Positions 51,980 to 61,044 of a stretch of 64,000 nt of DNA are shown here, one piece after another (the stretch's first letter is position 1; the number at the start of each line of letters is the position of its first letter). This DNA is from Paenibacillus peoriae (GTDB taxonomy: Bacteria; Bacillota; Bacilli; Paenibacillales; Paenibacillaceae). The position numbers were made by a program, and so were the translations under genes. The stretch lies in assembly GCF_022531965.1 (NCBI RefSeq), contig NZ_CP092831.1, positions 4,225,001-4,289,000 of the forward strand, given 5' to 3'. Under the pieces are notes generated by a model. It was not told where the DNA came from. It saw nothing but the letters and a program-made list of their open reading frames with translations, and did no database searches.

Positions 51980-53692
51980 TTAGCCTTCGATGCTTTGAAC
52001 CAATTCAACAACCTGTTCTGCTGTTTGCATGTCCAGAGCTTTTGTAGCCAGTTTTTCCATGTCCGCACGGGACAACTTGGAAATTTGACTACGTGCTGGC
52101 AGAATGGAAGTGGCGCTCATACTGAACTCATCAAGTCCGAGACCCAGCAGCAACGGAATTGCTGTTGTATCTCCTGCCATTTCGCCACACATACCAACCC
52201 AACGTCCTTCACGGTGAGCGGCATCAATAACCATTTTCACCAGACGCAGAATGGATGGATTGTATGGTTGATACAGGTAAGAAACCCGCTCGTTCATGCG
52301 ATCCGCTGCCATTGTGTATTGAATCAGATCGTTTGTACCGATACTGAAGAAATCTACTTCTTTTGCGAATTGGTCAGCCAATACCGCTGTAGAAGGAATT
52401 TCTACCATGATGCCCAGTTGAATTTCTTCGGATACGGATACACCCTCAGCTACCAATTTTTCCTTTTCTTCCAACAAAACAGCTTTAGCTTCACGGAATT
52501 CGTTCAGCGTAGCAATCATTGGGAACATGATGCGCAAGTTACCATGCACACTCGCACGCAACAAAGCACGCAATTGAGTGCGGAAAATATCCTGGCGATC
52601 CAGACACAGGCGAATAGCACGGAATCCGAGGAACGGATTCATTTCTTTCGGCAGGTCCAGATAAGGAAGTTCTTTGTCACCACCGATATCCAAAGTACGG
52701 ACTACAACCGGTTTACCTTCCATTCTTTCCAGAACAGTTTTGTACGCTGTATACTGTACTTCTTCGGATGGAAGCTTATCGCGTCCCATGTACAAGAACT
52801 CCGTACGGTACAAGCCAACGCCTTCACCACCGTTGTCCAGGACACCAGCTACATCATTAGGCGTACCAATATTGGCTGCCAGTTCGACATGGACACCATC
52901 GACAGAAACCGTAGCTTCGCCGCGCAGCTTGCGCCACTCTTCGCGTTGCTTGTCGTATGCCACTTGTTTAGCACGGTATTCTGCAACAATCTCTTCGGTA
53001 GGGTTCACGAATACGTGACCATCCAAACCATCAACGATAATCAAATCGCCGCTTTTAGCTTGAGACAATATATTTTTCGTTCCCACAACTGCAGGAATTT
53101 CAAGTGAGCGAGCCATAATAGCCGAATGCGAAGTACGTCCGCCGATATTCGTTGCAAAACCTTTAACAAATTCACGGTTCAGCTGAGCTGTGTCGGAAGG
53201 TGTCAAATCTTCTGCAAGCACAATCGTTTCTTCGGCAATTTCTGCAGGACTAACAAAATGAACACCAAGCAGGTGATTCAGGATCCGCTTGGTTACATCA
53301 CGCATGTCCGATGCGCGTTCTTGCAAATAGGCACTTTTCATGTTTTCAAACATGGAAATGAACTGTGTAGCTACTTCATTCAAAGCATAGTCAGCATTAA
53401 GCTGCTCGTCTCTGATTTTAGCTTTAACCGGATCGATCAATTCAGGGTCATTCAAAATGAGCAGGTGAGATGCAAAAATTTCTGCTTTTTTCTCTCCCAG
53501 TTCCTTAAGCGTTTTCTCCTTAATCGATTCCAATTCGGTTTGAGATTGTGCCAAAGCCGCATCCAATCTTGCGATTTCAGCTTCAACATCACCAACCGCG
53601 CGTCTCTCTACAGCGTAATTCGGATGCTCCAAGATAAACGCCCGGGCAATGGCTATGCCTGCCGAAGCGGCAATCCCAGAAATCTTAAGCAT
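51980..53692 (-). CDS. ptsI: PTS enzyme I
   Basis: A 570-residue phosphoenolpyruvate-protein phosphotransferase, the first step of all PTS uptake. The active-site His is in [19 protein letters not shown] near 190. The C-terminal PEP-binding part has [15 protein letters not shown] [29 protein letters not shown] and the Cys region [11 protein letters not shown]. It begins 8 nt inside the ptsH end and thus is translationally coupled. It supplies phosphate through HPr to PtsG and MtlA encoded in this window. Confidence 0.97.
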   Translation of the reverse strand: MLKISGIAASAGIAIARAFILEHPNYAVERRAVGDVEAEIARLDAALAQSQTELESIKEKTLKELGEKKAEIFASHLLILNDPELIDPVKAKIRDEQLNADYALNEVATQFISMFENMKSAYLQERASDMRDVTKRILNHLLGVHFVSPAEIAEETIVLAEDLTPSDTAQLNREFVKGFATNIGGRTSHSAIMARSLEIPAVVGTKNILSQAKSGDLIIVDGLDGHVFVNPTEEIVAEYRAKQVAYDKQREEWRKLRGEATVSVDGVHVELAANIGTPNDVAGVLDNGGEGVGLYRTEFLYMGRDKLPSEEVQYTAYKTVLERMEGKPVVVRTLDIGGDKELPYLDLPKEMNPFLGFRAIRLCLDRQDIFRTQLRALLRASVHGNLRIMFPMIATLNEFREAKAVLLEEKEKLVAEGVSVSEEIQLGIMVEIPSTAVLADQFAKEVDFFSIGTNDLIQYTMAADRMNERVSYLYQPYNPSILRLVKMVIDAAHREGRWVGMCGEMAGDTTAIPLLLGLGLDEFSMSATSILPARSQISKLSRADMEKLATKALDMQTAEQVVELVQSIEG

Positions 53693-53960
53693 GAACTTCG
53701 CCCAGCCCTTCGTTGACGATTACATTTTCAAGAGCTTTCAGTGCTTCGGCAGCTTCAGCGCCTTCGCAGATAATGTTAATAGTATCGCCTTGTTCCAGAC
53801 CCAGAGACAATACACCCAGAATGGATTTCAAAGTTACTTTTTTACCGTTAGCTTCGGCAAAAGATTCAGCACCGCTGAATTTGTTAGCTGTATTTACCAG
53901 CGCAGTTGCAGGACGTGCATGGATACCGTCTTCATCCGTAATTCTAAAAGTTGTTTGCAT
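53685..53960 (-). CDS. ptsH: Phosphocarrier protein HPr
   Basis: A 91-residue HPr with both regulatory sites: the PEP-dependent His in [12 protein letters not shown] near 15 and the HPr-kinase Ser in [11 protein letters not shown] near 46. It carries phosphate from EI to sugar EIIs and, as P-Ser-HPr, is the Firmicutes co-repressor with CcpA. AGGAGG-like site GGGAGG precedes the ATG. It lies 110 nt after ptsG, in the order ptsG-ptsH-ptsI as in Bacillus. Confidence 0.97.
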   Translation of the reverse strand: MQTTFRITDEDGIHARPATALVNTANKFSGAESFAEANGKKVTLKSILGVLSLGLEQGDTINIICEGAEAAEALKALENVIVNEGLGEVHA

Positions 53961-54019
53961 AATTTGTTCCTCCCACTTTCCTAAAGATAATATTTGTTTA
54001 CACGCAGTATACCGAATAA

Positions 54020-54049
54020 TTGATCAGACGGCCTAAGCCGCCTAATCAA
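54020..54049 (-). repeat. Hairpin between ptsG and ptsH
   Basis: TTGAT/ATCAA enclose CGGC/GCCG around CTAA. There is no good T-tract, so it is likely a partial terminator or an RNA processing signal that sets ptsHI expression apart from ptsG. Confidence 0.45.
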
Positions 54050-54070
54050 CTAATCCGAAACACATAGAGT

Positions 54071-56116
54071 TTATTTTATCGTAATTATACCATCTTCGCC
54101 AGCCTTCAATACTCCAGTTTTGTTTAAAGTTACCGAAGAACCTTCAGGAAGGTTAGTAAAAATGACAGGTGAGATGATGGATTTAGCGTTTGCCTTCACG
54201 TATTCCAGGTCTACTTTCATAATAGGCTGGCCAGCTGACACAAGATCGCCTTCGTTCACCAAAACGTCAAATCCTTGACCTTTAAGCTTCACTGTATTCA
54301 CCCCGATATGAACAAGCACTTCTTTACCGCCATCGGATTGGATACCAACCGCATGCTTGCTCGGGAATACATTGAATACTTTGCCGTAAACAGGGGACAC
54401 AATCGTTCCATCATTTGGCACGACCGCAAAGCCGTCACCTGTCATACGTTCTGCAAATACCGGATCGGGAACCGTCGAGATATCAACCAATTCGCCGTTA
54501 ACAGGCATTACAATATCTTCTACAATAATGGTTTGTTGTTCTTCTCCAGCTTCCTTCTCCTCTTGTGGAGCAGGTTGCGCCGGAGCTGGTGCAGGTGTAC
54601 GTCCAGCCATGATATCAGCCATTTGAGATTTAATGGTGTCGGAACGTGTACCGAAAATTGCCTGTACATTGTTACCGACTTCAAGGACACCCGATGCGCC
54701 AAGTTGTTTCAGACGAGCTTTGTCAACGTTTGATTTCTCATTAACCTCGATCCGAAGACGTGTGATACAAGCATCCAGATGCTTGATATTCGATGAACCG
54801 CCGAAAGCTGCCAAAATGTTGTGTGGGAGCTCATCACTACTACCAGTTGCTGCGCCATCCACATTTTCTGTGGCTTCTTCACGCCCTGGTGTTTTCAAGT
54901 TGAATTTCCGTATGATGAATCGGAATCCGAAGTAATAAATAACTGCCAAAATCAGACCGACGATGATTACATACCACCAAGGCGTACGGGTTGGAATAAT
55001 CCCGAAAATCAGGAAGTCAATAAATCCGCCTGAGAAGGTCATACCGATTTTGACATGTAAAATTTGCATGGTCATAAATGACAGACCTGCGAATATACAG
55101 TGTACTGCAAACAGCAGTGGAGCTACGAACAGGAAGGAAAATTCCAGTGGCTCCGTAATACCTGTCAAGAACGAAGTCAATGCTGCTGAACCCATAATAC
55201 CTGCTACATATTTTTTGTGTTCTGGTCTTGCTTCATGGTACATCGCAAGCGCTGCTGCTGGCAAACCGAACATCATGAATGGGAATTTACCCACTTGGAA
55301 CGTACTTGCTGTCAAAGCCACTCCGTCGCGAAGCTGGCTGAAGAAGATCTGCTGGTCACCGTGAACAGTTTGACCTGCTTTGTTAACATATTCACCAAAC
55401 TCAAACCAGAACGGTGAATACCAAATGTGATGCAAACCAAATGGAATCAGCGCGCGTTCGATAACCCCGAACAGGAACGCCGACAAAGTCGGGTTGGAAT
55501 ACACCATAAAGTGAGATACTGCGTTAAGTCCTTGTTGAACTGGAGGCCAGATCAGAACCAGTGCTAGTCCGACAATAAGTGAGGATACCGCCGTTGCAAT
55601 TGGAACGAAACGCTTACCCGCGAAAAAGCCCAGATACGAAGGAAGCTCAATTTTGAAAAAGCGGTTGTACATGGCTGCGGCCAGTATACCGATGATTATC
55701 CCGCCGAACACCCCGGTTTGAAGCGTTGGAATTCCCAACACGTTCGCATAACCCGGTATTTTTTGAGCAATCAGACCAGGTGTGACACCCACGGCTGTAC
55801 CCAGAGTAATGTTCATAACGAGGTAACCGATGATGGCAGCCAGACCTGCTACACCTTCACCGCCCGCCAGACCGACGGCTACGCCGACTGCGAACAACAG
55901 TGCCAGATTATCAAAAACGATTTGTCCGGCATTCATCATGATCGTCGCAACCGATTGAACCCAGCCCGCATTTAATGCCGGAATATACTGGAGAAAATCA
56001 GGATTGACCAGCATGTTACCGATACCCAATAAAAGCCCCGCAGCTGGCAAAATCGCTACAGGAAGCATTAATGCTTTACCGACACGCTGTAAAACGCCGA
56101 AAAGCTTTTTAAACAT
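54071..56116 (-). CDS. ptsG: PTS glucose-specific EIICBA
   Basis: A 681-residue glucose permease with all three domains: EIIC at about 1-400 (FGVLQRVGKALMLPVAILPA, GITEPLEFSFLF), EIIB near 425-500 with the phosphocysteine in HLDACITRLRIEV, and after a Pro/Ala/Glu linker EIIA at about 545-681, with VLVHIGVNTVKLKG and IMKVDLEYVKANA. It imports glucose as glucose-6-phosphate. I prefer the ATG at 56116, with AGAAGGA 10 nt upstream, over a GTG three codons earlier. Expression is controlled by the GlcT antiterminator acting on the RNA target and terminator at 56162-56282. Confidence 0.96.
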   Translation of the reverse strand: MFKKLFGVLQRVGKALMLPVAILPAAGLLLGIGNMLVNPDFLQYIPALNAGWVQSVATIMMNAGQIVFDNLALLFAVGVAVGLAGGEGVAGLAAIIGYLVMNITLGTAVGVTPGLIAQKIPGYANVLGIPTLQTGVFGGIIIGILAAAMYNRFFKIELPSYLGFFAGKRFVPIATAVSSLIVGLALVLIWPPVQQGLNAVSHFMVYSNPTLSAFLFGVIERALIPFGLHHIWYSPFWFEFGEYVNKAGQTVHGDQQIFFSQLRDGVALTASTFQVGKFPFMMFGLPAAALAMYHEARPEHKKYVAGIMGSAALTSFLTGITEPLEFSFLFVAPLLFAVHCIFAGLSFMTMQILHVKIGMTFSGGFIDFLIFGIIPTRTPWWYVIIVGLILAVIYYFGFRFIIRKFNLKTPGREEATENVDGAATGSSDELPHNILAAFGGSSNIKHLDACITRLRIEVNEKSNVDKARLKQLGASGVLEVGNNVQAIFGTRSDTIKSQMADIMAGRTPAPAPAQPAPQEEKEAGEEQQTIIVEDIVMPVNGELVDISTVPDPVFAERMTGDGFAVVPNDGTIVSPVYGKVFNVFPSKHAVGIQSDGGKEVLVHIGVNTVKLKGQGFDVLVNEGDLVSAGQPIMKVDLEYVKANAKSIISPVIFTNLPEGSSVTLNKTGVLKAGEDGIITIK

Positions 56117-56161
56117 ACCTTCCACATCCTTCTCTGAAATTTAGAACAGAGGCAAAACAAC

Positions 56162-56261
56162 AAAAAAGGCATGAGCCGATTTAAGTATGTTTGAAAACAA
56201 CCTTGGGATATAGCTTACCCCAGTAGGCTGTAAACAATCATAACTTAAAACAACTCATGCC
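56162..56261 (-). terminator. Leader terminator of ptsG, controlled by GlcT
   Basis: Minus-strand GGCATGAGT (56253-56261) pairs with GCTCATGCC (56168-56176), with further pairing TTAAGT/ACTTAA inside, then six T residues. Its 5' arm is shared with the antiterminator target, so the two structures exclude each other. Confidence 0.8.
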
Positions 56262-56282
56262 TGATCGAATCAGTAACACGTT
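56253..56282 (-). promoter_or_regulatory. RAT: GlcT ribonucleic antiterminator target
   Basis: The minus-strand sequence AACGTGTTACTGATTCGATC, continued by AGGCATGAGT, matches the known B. subtilis ptsG RAT closely. Binding of GlcT stabilises this hairpin and prevents the overlapping terminator when glucose is available. Confidence 0.88.
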
Positions 56283-56318
56283 AAATGTTCAGTTGTTGTC
56301 TTCCTCATTGCAAAATTG

Positions 56319-56347
56319 ATTATAGCACCCCACTAAATGCGAGGCAA
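56319..56347 (-). promoter_or_regulatory. ptsG promoter
   Basis: Minus-strand TTGCCT (56342-56347), 17-nt spacer and TATAAT (56319-56324). The predicted transcript starts about 30 nt ahead of the RAT. It lies directly after the glcT stop codon. Confidence 0.75.
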
Positions 56348-56354
56348 TACTTTT

Positions 56355-57230
56355 TTATTCCGGTTTTATCACTTTTTGTTGCTCCCCCTGCTCTTTGCGT
56401 TGGGACAACCGCTGCAGATGCATTGTCAAATAACTAACCTCAGCCGGATAAACAGGTTTACGTAGCCTTTTCTCCATAATCTTCGTCAGTTTCCAGGACA
56501 GCATATACATTTCTGGATATTCTTCATTCAAAAGCTTGTCCAATCGATAAATCTCCTGCACAATCTCTCCCCGGCGCACACGTTCAATCGCAAACCTCAG
56601 ATGAGTCAGCAGTCGAGAATAATCAAGGGATTGGAGAGGAATTCGATAATCCAGTGTCGTCTCGACAACCTGAACCATATCAGCAATCAGACGAGAATCC
56701 TTCCTAACCTCGGAAATATGCTGGTTTGTCATGGCGCTATAAATATGCAGGGCCACGAATCCGATTTCATCTTCTCCCAGATCTACATTCATCTTATCCC
56801 TGATTAAAGCAACAGCCTGCTCAGCCATCTTGTATTCCTGAGGATATATTTCCCTAGTCTCATACAAAAACGGATTATGAATCGTAATTCCCTGTTTATG
56901 ACGGTTGATGGAAAAAGCGATATGGTCAGTTAAAGCAATCAGAATGTGCTCATTTAGAGGCTTCTTTGCTTGAAGCTGAACAAGATGAAGCACCTCACCG
57001 ATGACCTCGATGAGCTTTTCATCCAGCTCAGGAAGCAACCGTTTGTATTGCTCCTGTTCTTCATGGCTTTTTAATATAAATAATTTTTCAACTGAATCCA
57101 ACGGCATAAGATCGCCGGGTCTGCGATTGAAACCGATTCCTTTTCCAATCACGACAACCTCATCATGCTCGGGGTGCATTCCTATAATCACATTGTTATT
57201 CAGCGCTTTGGCCACTTTTAGGCTGCTCAC
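56355..57230 (-). CDS. glcT: Transcription antiterminator GlcT
   Basis: A 291-residue BglG-family antiterminator. An RNA-binding CAT domain covers residues 1-58 (VAKALNNNVIIG, VVVIGKGIGFNRRPGD), followed by two PRDs at about 65-170 and 175-280 with the regulatory His in LTDHIAFSINRHKQG, GFVALHIYSAM, LLTHLRFAIERV and YLTMHLQRL. PtsG phosphorylates GlcT in the absence of glucose and inactivates it. It starts at GTG (57230) with GAGGTG-type sequence upstream. It lies directly before ptsG, the same context as in B. subtilis. Confidence 0.94.
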   Translation of the reverse strand: MSSLKVAKALNNNVIIGMHPEHDEVVVIGKGIGFNRRPGDLMPLDSVEKLFILKSHEEQEQYKRLLPELDEKLIEVIGEVLHLVQLQAKKPLNEHILIALTDHIAFSINRHKQGITIHNPFLYETREIYPQEYKMAEQAVALIRDKMNVDLGEDEIGFVALHIYSAMTNQHISEVRKDSRLIADMVQVVETTLDYRIPLQSLDYSRLLTHLRFAIERVRRGEIVQEIYRLDKLLNEEYPEMYMLSWKLTKIMEKRLRKPVYPAEVSYLTMHLQRLSQRKEQGEQQKVIKPE

Positions 57231-57325
57231 ATCCGCACCTCTTTTATCAGAACCTTGATCCTAAGAATTATAGCATGAAGCTCAGAGGAATCCACGTTAA
57301 AGTACCAAATATTCGGCTAAAGGTC

Positions 57326-57380
57326 AATAAAAAGAAAACGCTTTTCATCACATTGCCGGAAAATGCTGTGATGAAAAGCG
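57326..57380 (-). terminator. Terminator after the flotillin gene
   Basis: CGCTTTTCATCAC pairs with GTGATGAAAAGCG; the minus strand continues with TTTTCTTTTTATT. It lies 40 nt after the flotillin stop. Confidence 0.85.
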
Positions 57381-57419
57381 GTCTTTTGGTTAGGGATAGA
57401 AGCTCCCAAAGACTTATCG

Positions 57420-58964
57420 TTATTCTTTATCTGTTAGTGCTGCCTCCACCGAGGCTGGAAGAGGCTGCTTGTTCGCTTCACCGGAGGACGGCACGGAATG
57501 AAGGCCTTTTTTCCCAGTGGTAAGCCCCTTGATTAACTGTTCCACATCAATACCGGATACACTCTTCAGCATCTCGGGCGCCGTAGCCATCAGTTCGGTG
57601 ACATAATTACTGACACGCGCTGCTCCTTCTCCTTTTCCTGTATCAACTACGGTGAGTTTATCAATGGACGCAATCGGTTCGGCAATACGTCCAGCCAGCT
57701 CAGGCAACATTTTTACGATAATATCAAGCACGGCAGCCTCTCCAAACTTCTGGAACGCCTCCGCCAGTTTTTCCTTGGCCTCCGCTTCTGCAAGTCCACG
57801 CAAACGGATGACATCTGCGTCTGCCGTACCTTTGGCGCGTTCGGCATCCGCTTCTGCTTGCCCGTTTAGACGTTTTTGTTCAGCTGACGCTTTAGCCTGT
57901 GTCTCAATCGAGTATTGCAGTGATTCAGCCTCACGCATTTTACGCGATTTATCTGCTTCCGCCGCTTGTTCGACCGCATACCGATCGGCTTCTGCCTTCT
58001 TTTTCACTTCCGCATCATATTGCTTTTCACGTACCTGTATTTCCTTGGATTGAAGGTCAATTTCCCGTTCTTTGCGCACCAGCTCGACCTTCATCTGCTC
58101 CTCGACGGCAGTCTGCTTGGCACGGGCCTCCTGGATGTGATAAGCCTGATCGGCTTCTGCCTTCGCTGTATCCTGTTCTTTTTTAAACGAAGCCACTTTC
58201 AGTTCTTTCTCTTTGGCTGCCTCGGCAATGTTGGTATCTCGCAGCAGTTCGGCCTTCTGGCCCTCCTGTTCTGCACGCGCCTTCTGAATCCGGGCATCCC
58301 GCACAGCTTCGGCTTCCGCAATCTCAGCATCCCGTTTCACAGCGGCAATTCTCGGCTTACCAAGCGCATCCAGATATCCGTGCTTATCACGCACATCTTT
58401 GATGGTGAAGGAAACGATTTGCAAGCCCATCTTTTTCAGATCACGAGCAGCCACGCCCTGTACTTCCTGCGCAAACCGATCCCGATTACGATATACTTCC
58501 TCCACTGTCATCGAGCCGAGGATTGCGCGTAAATGCCCTTCCAGCACTTCCTGAGCCTCTCCCCTAAGAGCCTCCAGTGGCTTCCCGATGAACTGCTCGG
58601 CTGCTGTAGCCACATCTTCAATAGAACTGCCGACCTTGATGATCGCCACACCATCCGCAATCACGGGAACTCCTTGCTCCGTATACACTTCCGGTGTGGT
58701 TACGTCCAGTTTATGGGACAACAGAGAGATGAATTCGGACTGCTGGAAAATAGGCCAAATGAAGGCCCCCCCGCCGCGTACAATTTTAATTTTACGTCCA
58801 GAGTCATCCTCGGAAATATTTTTATTTCCCAGAAAAGAACCCGTCACGATCATCCCTTCATCCGGCCCTACCGTTTTGTAGCGGGCCCAAAAAGCGATCC
58901 CTAATATGACGATAACGATAACAACAATCCCAGGGACCAGCACAATATCTTGCAAATTTGACAC
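57420..58964 (-). CDS. floT: Flotillin (FloT/YuaG)
   Basis: A 514-residue flotillin that organises functional membrane microdomains. An N-terminal membrane hairpin or span (residues 5-27) precedes an SPFH/band-7 domain (about 30-215: TVGPDEGMIVTGS, VPVIADGVAIIKVGSS, LEGHLRAILGSMTVEE). The rest, to about 400, is a long Ala/Glu/Lys coiled coil with repeated EA-rich segments. The C-terminus has LPELAGRIAEPIASIDKLTV. It starts at GTG with GGGAG upstream. The NfeD-like partner lies 39 nt upstream, the yuaF-yuaG order of B. subtilis. Confidence 0.93.
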   Translation of the reverse strand: MSNLQDIVLVPGIVVIVIVILGIAFWARYKTVGPDEGMIVTGSFLGNKNISEDDSGRKIKIVRGGGAFIWPIFQQSEFISLLSHKLDVTTPEVYTEQGVPVIADGVAIIKVGSSIEDVATAAEQFIGKPLEALRGEAQEVLEGHLRAILGSMTVEEVYRNRDRFAQEVQGVAARDLKKMGLQIVSFTIKDVRDKHGYLDALGKPRIAAVKRDAEIAEAEAVRDARIQKARAEQEGQKAELLRDTNIAEAAKEKELKVASFKKEQDTAKAEADQAYHIQEARAKQTAVEEQMKVELVRKEREIDLQSKEIQVREKQYDAEVKKKAEADRYAVEQAAEADKSRKMREAESLQYSIETQAKASAEQKRLNGQAEADAERAKGTADADVIRLRGLAEAEAKEKLAEAFQKFGEAAVLDIIVKMLPELAGRIAEPIASIDKLTVVDTGKGEGAARVSNYVTELMATAPEMLKSVSGIDVEQLIKGLTTGKKGLHSVPSSGEANKQPLPASVEAALTDKE

Positions 58965-59003
58965 TCCCGATCACGCTCCCTTCAAGTTAAGCGATTGCGC
59001 CGT

Positions 59004-59522
59004 CTAGGTGTCCAGGTACGCTACGCGGACGACGCCCTCTGCGACCTCAACCACGACGATACGGGTTCCCGCAGCAAGCGGTTTGTGATCAAAGCTCGAT
59101 GCTGTATGTATGGTGTTGCCTGCACCCAAGCGGATCATAACCTCCCCGTAACCAACCTCAGGAACAGGAATGGTGACCTCACCAATCCGGCCAGTCAGCT
59201 CACGCATGGAGAAGCCGCTGGATACCTCCGAATTCGCCATGGGTTTGATAAACGCAAAGAACACGAGTATTCCGATGACAAACGAAATCCCTAAAGCAAG
59301 CACGACGACCCATCCCGTGCTCAGCCCGGTATACTTTGTCAGCAGTACTCCAGCTCCGCCAAAAGCGGTCATGGCTCCAAGTAAAACGACAGGTCTGAAC
59401 CAGTCAAGGCCCGGCAGCTCCAATGCACCATCCAGCCAACTACCGAGTACATCCCCGATCAGCACACTGACCACGGTAAAGATAGCGCCCCCTGCCAATA
59501 GCCACCAAAATATGGTTTCCAT
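59004..59522 (-). CDS. yuaF: NfeD-like membrane protein (YuaF)
   Basis: A 172-residue protein with an N-terminal span (WWLLAGGAIFTVVSVLIG), two central helices (PVVLLGAMTAFGGAGVLL, WVVVLALGISFVIGILVFFAF) and a C-terminal OB-fold NfeD domain (LTGRIGEVTIPVPEVGYGEV, TRIVVVEVAEGVVRVA). NfeD proteins accompany SPFH proteins and assist their localisation. AAGGAGG precedes the ATG by 6 nt. It is first in a two-gene operon with floT. Confidence 0.9.
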   Translation of the reverse strand: METIFWWLLAGGAIFTVVSVLIGDVLGSWLDGALELPGLDWFRPVVLLGAMTAFGGAGVLLTKYTGLSTGWVVVLALGISFVIGILVFFAFIKPMANSEVSSGFSMRELTGRIGEVTIPVPEVGYGEVMIRLGAGNTIHTASSFDHKPLAAGTRIVVVEVAEGVVRVAYLDT

Positions 59523-59633
59523 GCGACTCCTCCTTCCATGTACCTTTTCAGTCTGGTTTCCAGTCTATAACTATGTTTACGTATTCAACCTAAAAAAGTT
59601 TCAAAATTTTCCTCCAATATCCCAAATCAAACC

Positions 59634-59677
59634 CAAAAAAGCACGTTCGTACGTCTAATGACGCACAAACGTGCTTT
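59634..59677 (-). terminator. Terminator after the alcohol dehydrogenase gene
   Basis: AAAGCACGTT and AACGTGCTTT form the main stem, with an inner GTGCGTC/GACGTAC partial stem; the minus strand continues with a T-tract. It lies 20 nt after the dehydrogenase stop. Confidence 0.85.
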
Positions 59678-59696
59678 AAATGATACAAATGTCGTT

Positions 59697-60860
59697 TTAC
59701 AGGGATGCTTTGTAAATTTCGACTACATCTTCGCGATTGAGCTTGTTAAAGCCACCAAAAGATCCGAATTTCACAGCTTTATCAGCCATAACATCGATTT
59801 TGGACGCATCAATCTCGTAATCAGCCAGACGGTTTGGTGCACCAATCGAGTTCCAGAAATCACGCAACGCCTGAATACCTTCCAGCGCCACTTCCTCATC
59901 ACTCTTGCCTTCTGGGTTTACATGGAACACATTGACAGCCAGTTGTTTGAAGCGTTCAGGCTTCACATGCAGATTGTGTTTCATCCAGTTCGGGAACAGA
60001 ATAGCCAGTCCTCCACCATGTGGAATATCATAAACAGCAGACACCGCATGCTCGATATTGTGAGTAGCCCAGTCACCTGTCAGCCCCATGTTCAGGAAGC
60101 CGTTCAGCGCCATCGTACCACAATACATAATTGTTTCACGCAGCTCGTAGTTTTCCAGATCGTTGACCAGACCTGGAGCCGCGTCCATTACCGTACGCAA
60201 AATCGTTTCGCACCAGCCAAGTTGGACCGGAGTATTGGATTCCAGATGGAAATAATGCTCCAGCGTGTGTGACATCATATCTACGATTCCGTAAACCGTT
60301 TGATTTTGCGGCAGTGAGTATGTGTTCACTGGATCAAGAATAGAAAACGCAGGGAACGCAAATACGCTGCCCCAGCCCAATTTTTCCTGTGTTTTTTCAT
60401 TTGTAATAACAGAACCCGCATTCATTTCAGAACCAGTGGCTGCCATAGTTAAAACCGTACCTAATGGCAATGCTGCCTGTGGTGCCGCTTTACGCTCTGC
60501 AAAATCCCACATGTCGCCATCATATTTTGCACCAACAGCAATGGCTTTGGAACAATCCAGCACACTACCGCCTCCTACAGCCAGAACGAGGTCGATTTGA
60601 TGTGTTTTACACAATTCCACGCCTTTATGTACTGTAGATAAGCGAGGATTCGGTTCCACACCAGCCAGTTCCGTTACCTCTGCACCGATTTCACCAAGCA
60701 AACCTATTACATTATCATACAAGCCGCTGCGCTTAATGCTGCCGCCGCCATATACAAGCAATACACGTTTACCATATTTAGGAACTTCACGCTCGAGAGC
60801 CTCCAATTGTCCTTTACCGAAGATCAATTGTGTAGGATTATAAAATTCGAATGCTTTCAT
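59697..60860 (-). CDS. Iron-containing alcohol dehydrogenase (YugJ/butanol dehydrogenase-like)
   Basis: A 387-residue group III alcohol dehydrogenase. The NAD(P) motif is [14 protein letters not shown], followed by [15 protein letters not shown] near 96. Metal ligands are in [13 protein letters not shown] and in [19 protein letters not shown]. It is closest to the B. subtilis YugJ and clostridial BdhA/B group, which reduce butyraldehyde and other aldehydes during fermentation or detoxification; the exact substrate cannot be told. It is monocistronic, with a good promoter (60913-60941) and a terminator. Confidence 0.9.
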   Translation of the reverse strand: MKAFEFYNPTQLIFGKGQLEALEREVPKYGKRVLLVYGGGSIKRSGLYDNVIGLLGEIGAEVTELAGVEPNPRLSTVHKGVELCKTHQIDLVLAVGGGSVLDCSKAIAVGAKYDGDMWDFAERKAAPQAALPLGTVLTMAATGSEMNAGSVITNEKTQEKLGWGSVFAFPAFSILDPVNTYSLPQNQTVYGIVDMMSHTLEHYFHLESNTPVQLGWCETILRTVMDAAPGLVNDLENYELRETIMYCGTMALNGFLNMGLTGDWATHNIEHAVSAVYDIPHGGGLAILFPNWMKHNLHVKPERFKQLAVNVFHVNPEGKSDEEVALEGIQALRDFWNSIGAPNRLADYEIDASKIDVMADKAVKFGSFGGFNKLNREDVVEIYKASL

Positions 60861-60912
60861 CGCAAACGCTCGCCTCCAATAGTTCTAAAGTTTAATATTA
60901 AGAAACTACTCT

Positions 60913-60941
60913 ATTATAACCTTTTCGGTTACAGGAAACAA
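60913..60941 (-). promoter_or_regulatory. Alcohol dehydrogenase promoter
   Basis: Minus-strand TTGTTT (60936-60941), 17-nt spacer and perfect TATAAT (60913-60918). It lies about 50 nt upstream of the dehydrogenase start. Confidence 0.65.
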
Positions 60942-60957
60942 ATCTGCTTTGTTTTCA

Positions 60958-60990
60958 GAAAAAAACCACACTCCTTGAGGAGCATGGTTC
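60958..60990 (-). terminator. Terminator of the gal operon
   Basis: On the minus strand AACCATGCTCC pairs with GGAGTGTGGTT around TCAA, followed by six or more T residues. It lies 55 nt after the galT stop. Confidence 0.85.
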
Positions 60991-61044
60991 CATGTCATAT
61001 CTTGGGAGGGTTCTCGTAGTATAGTATGTGCTTCGCAAGCAATT

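Noticed and set aside
51995..53107. Plus-strand open frame of 370 codons opposite ptsI
   Set aside because: It mirrors ptsI codons; the Phe/Cys/Gln-rich product has no family features.
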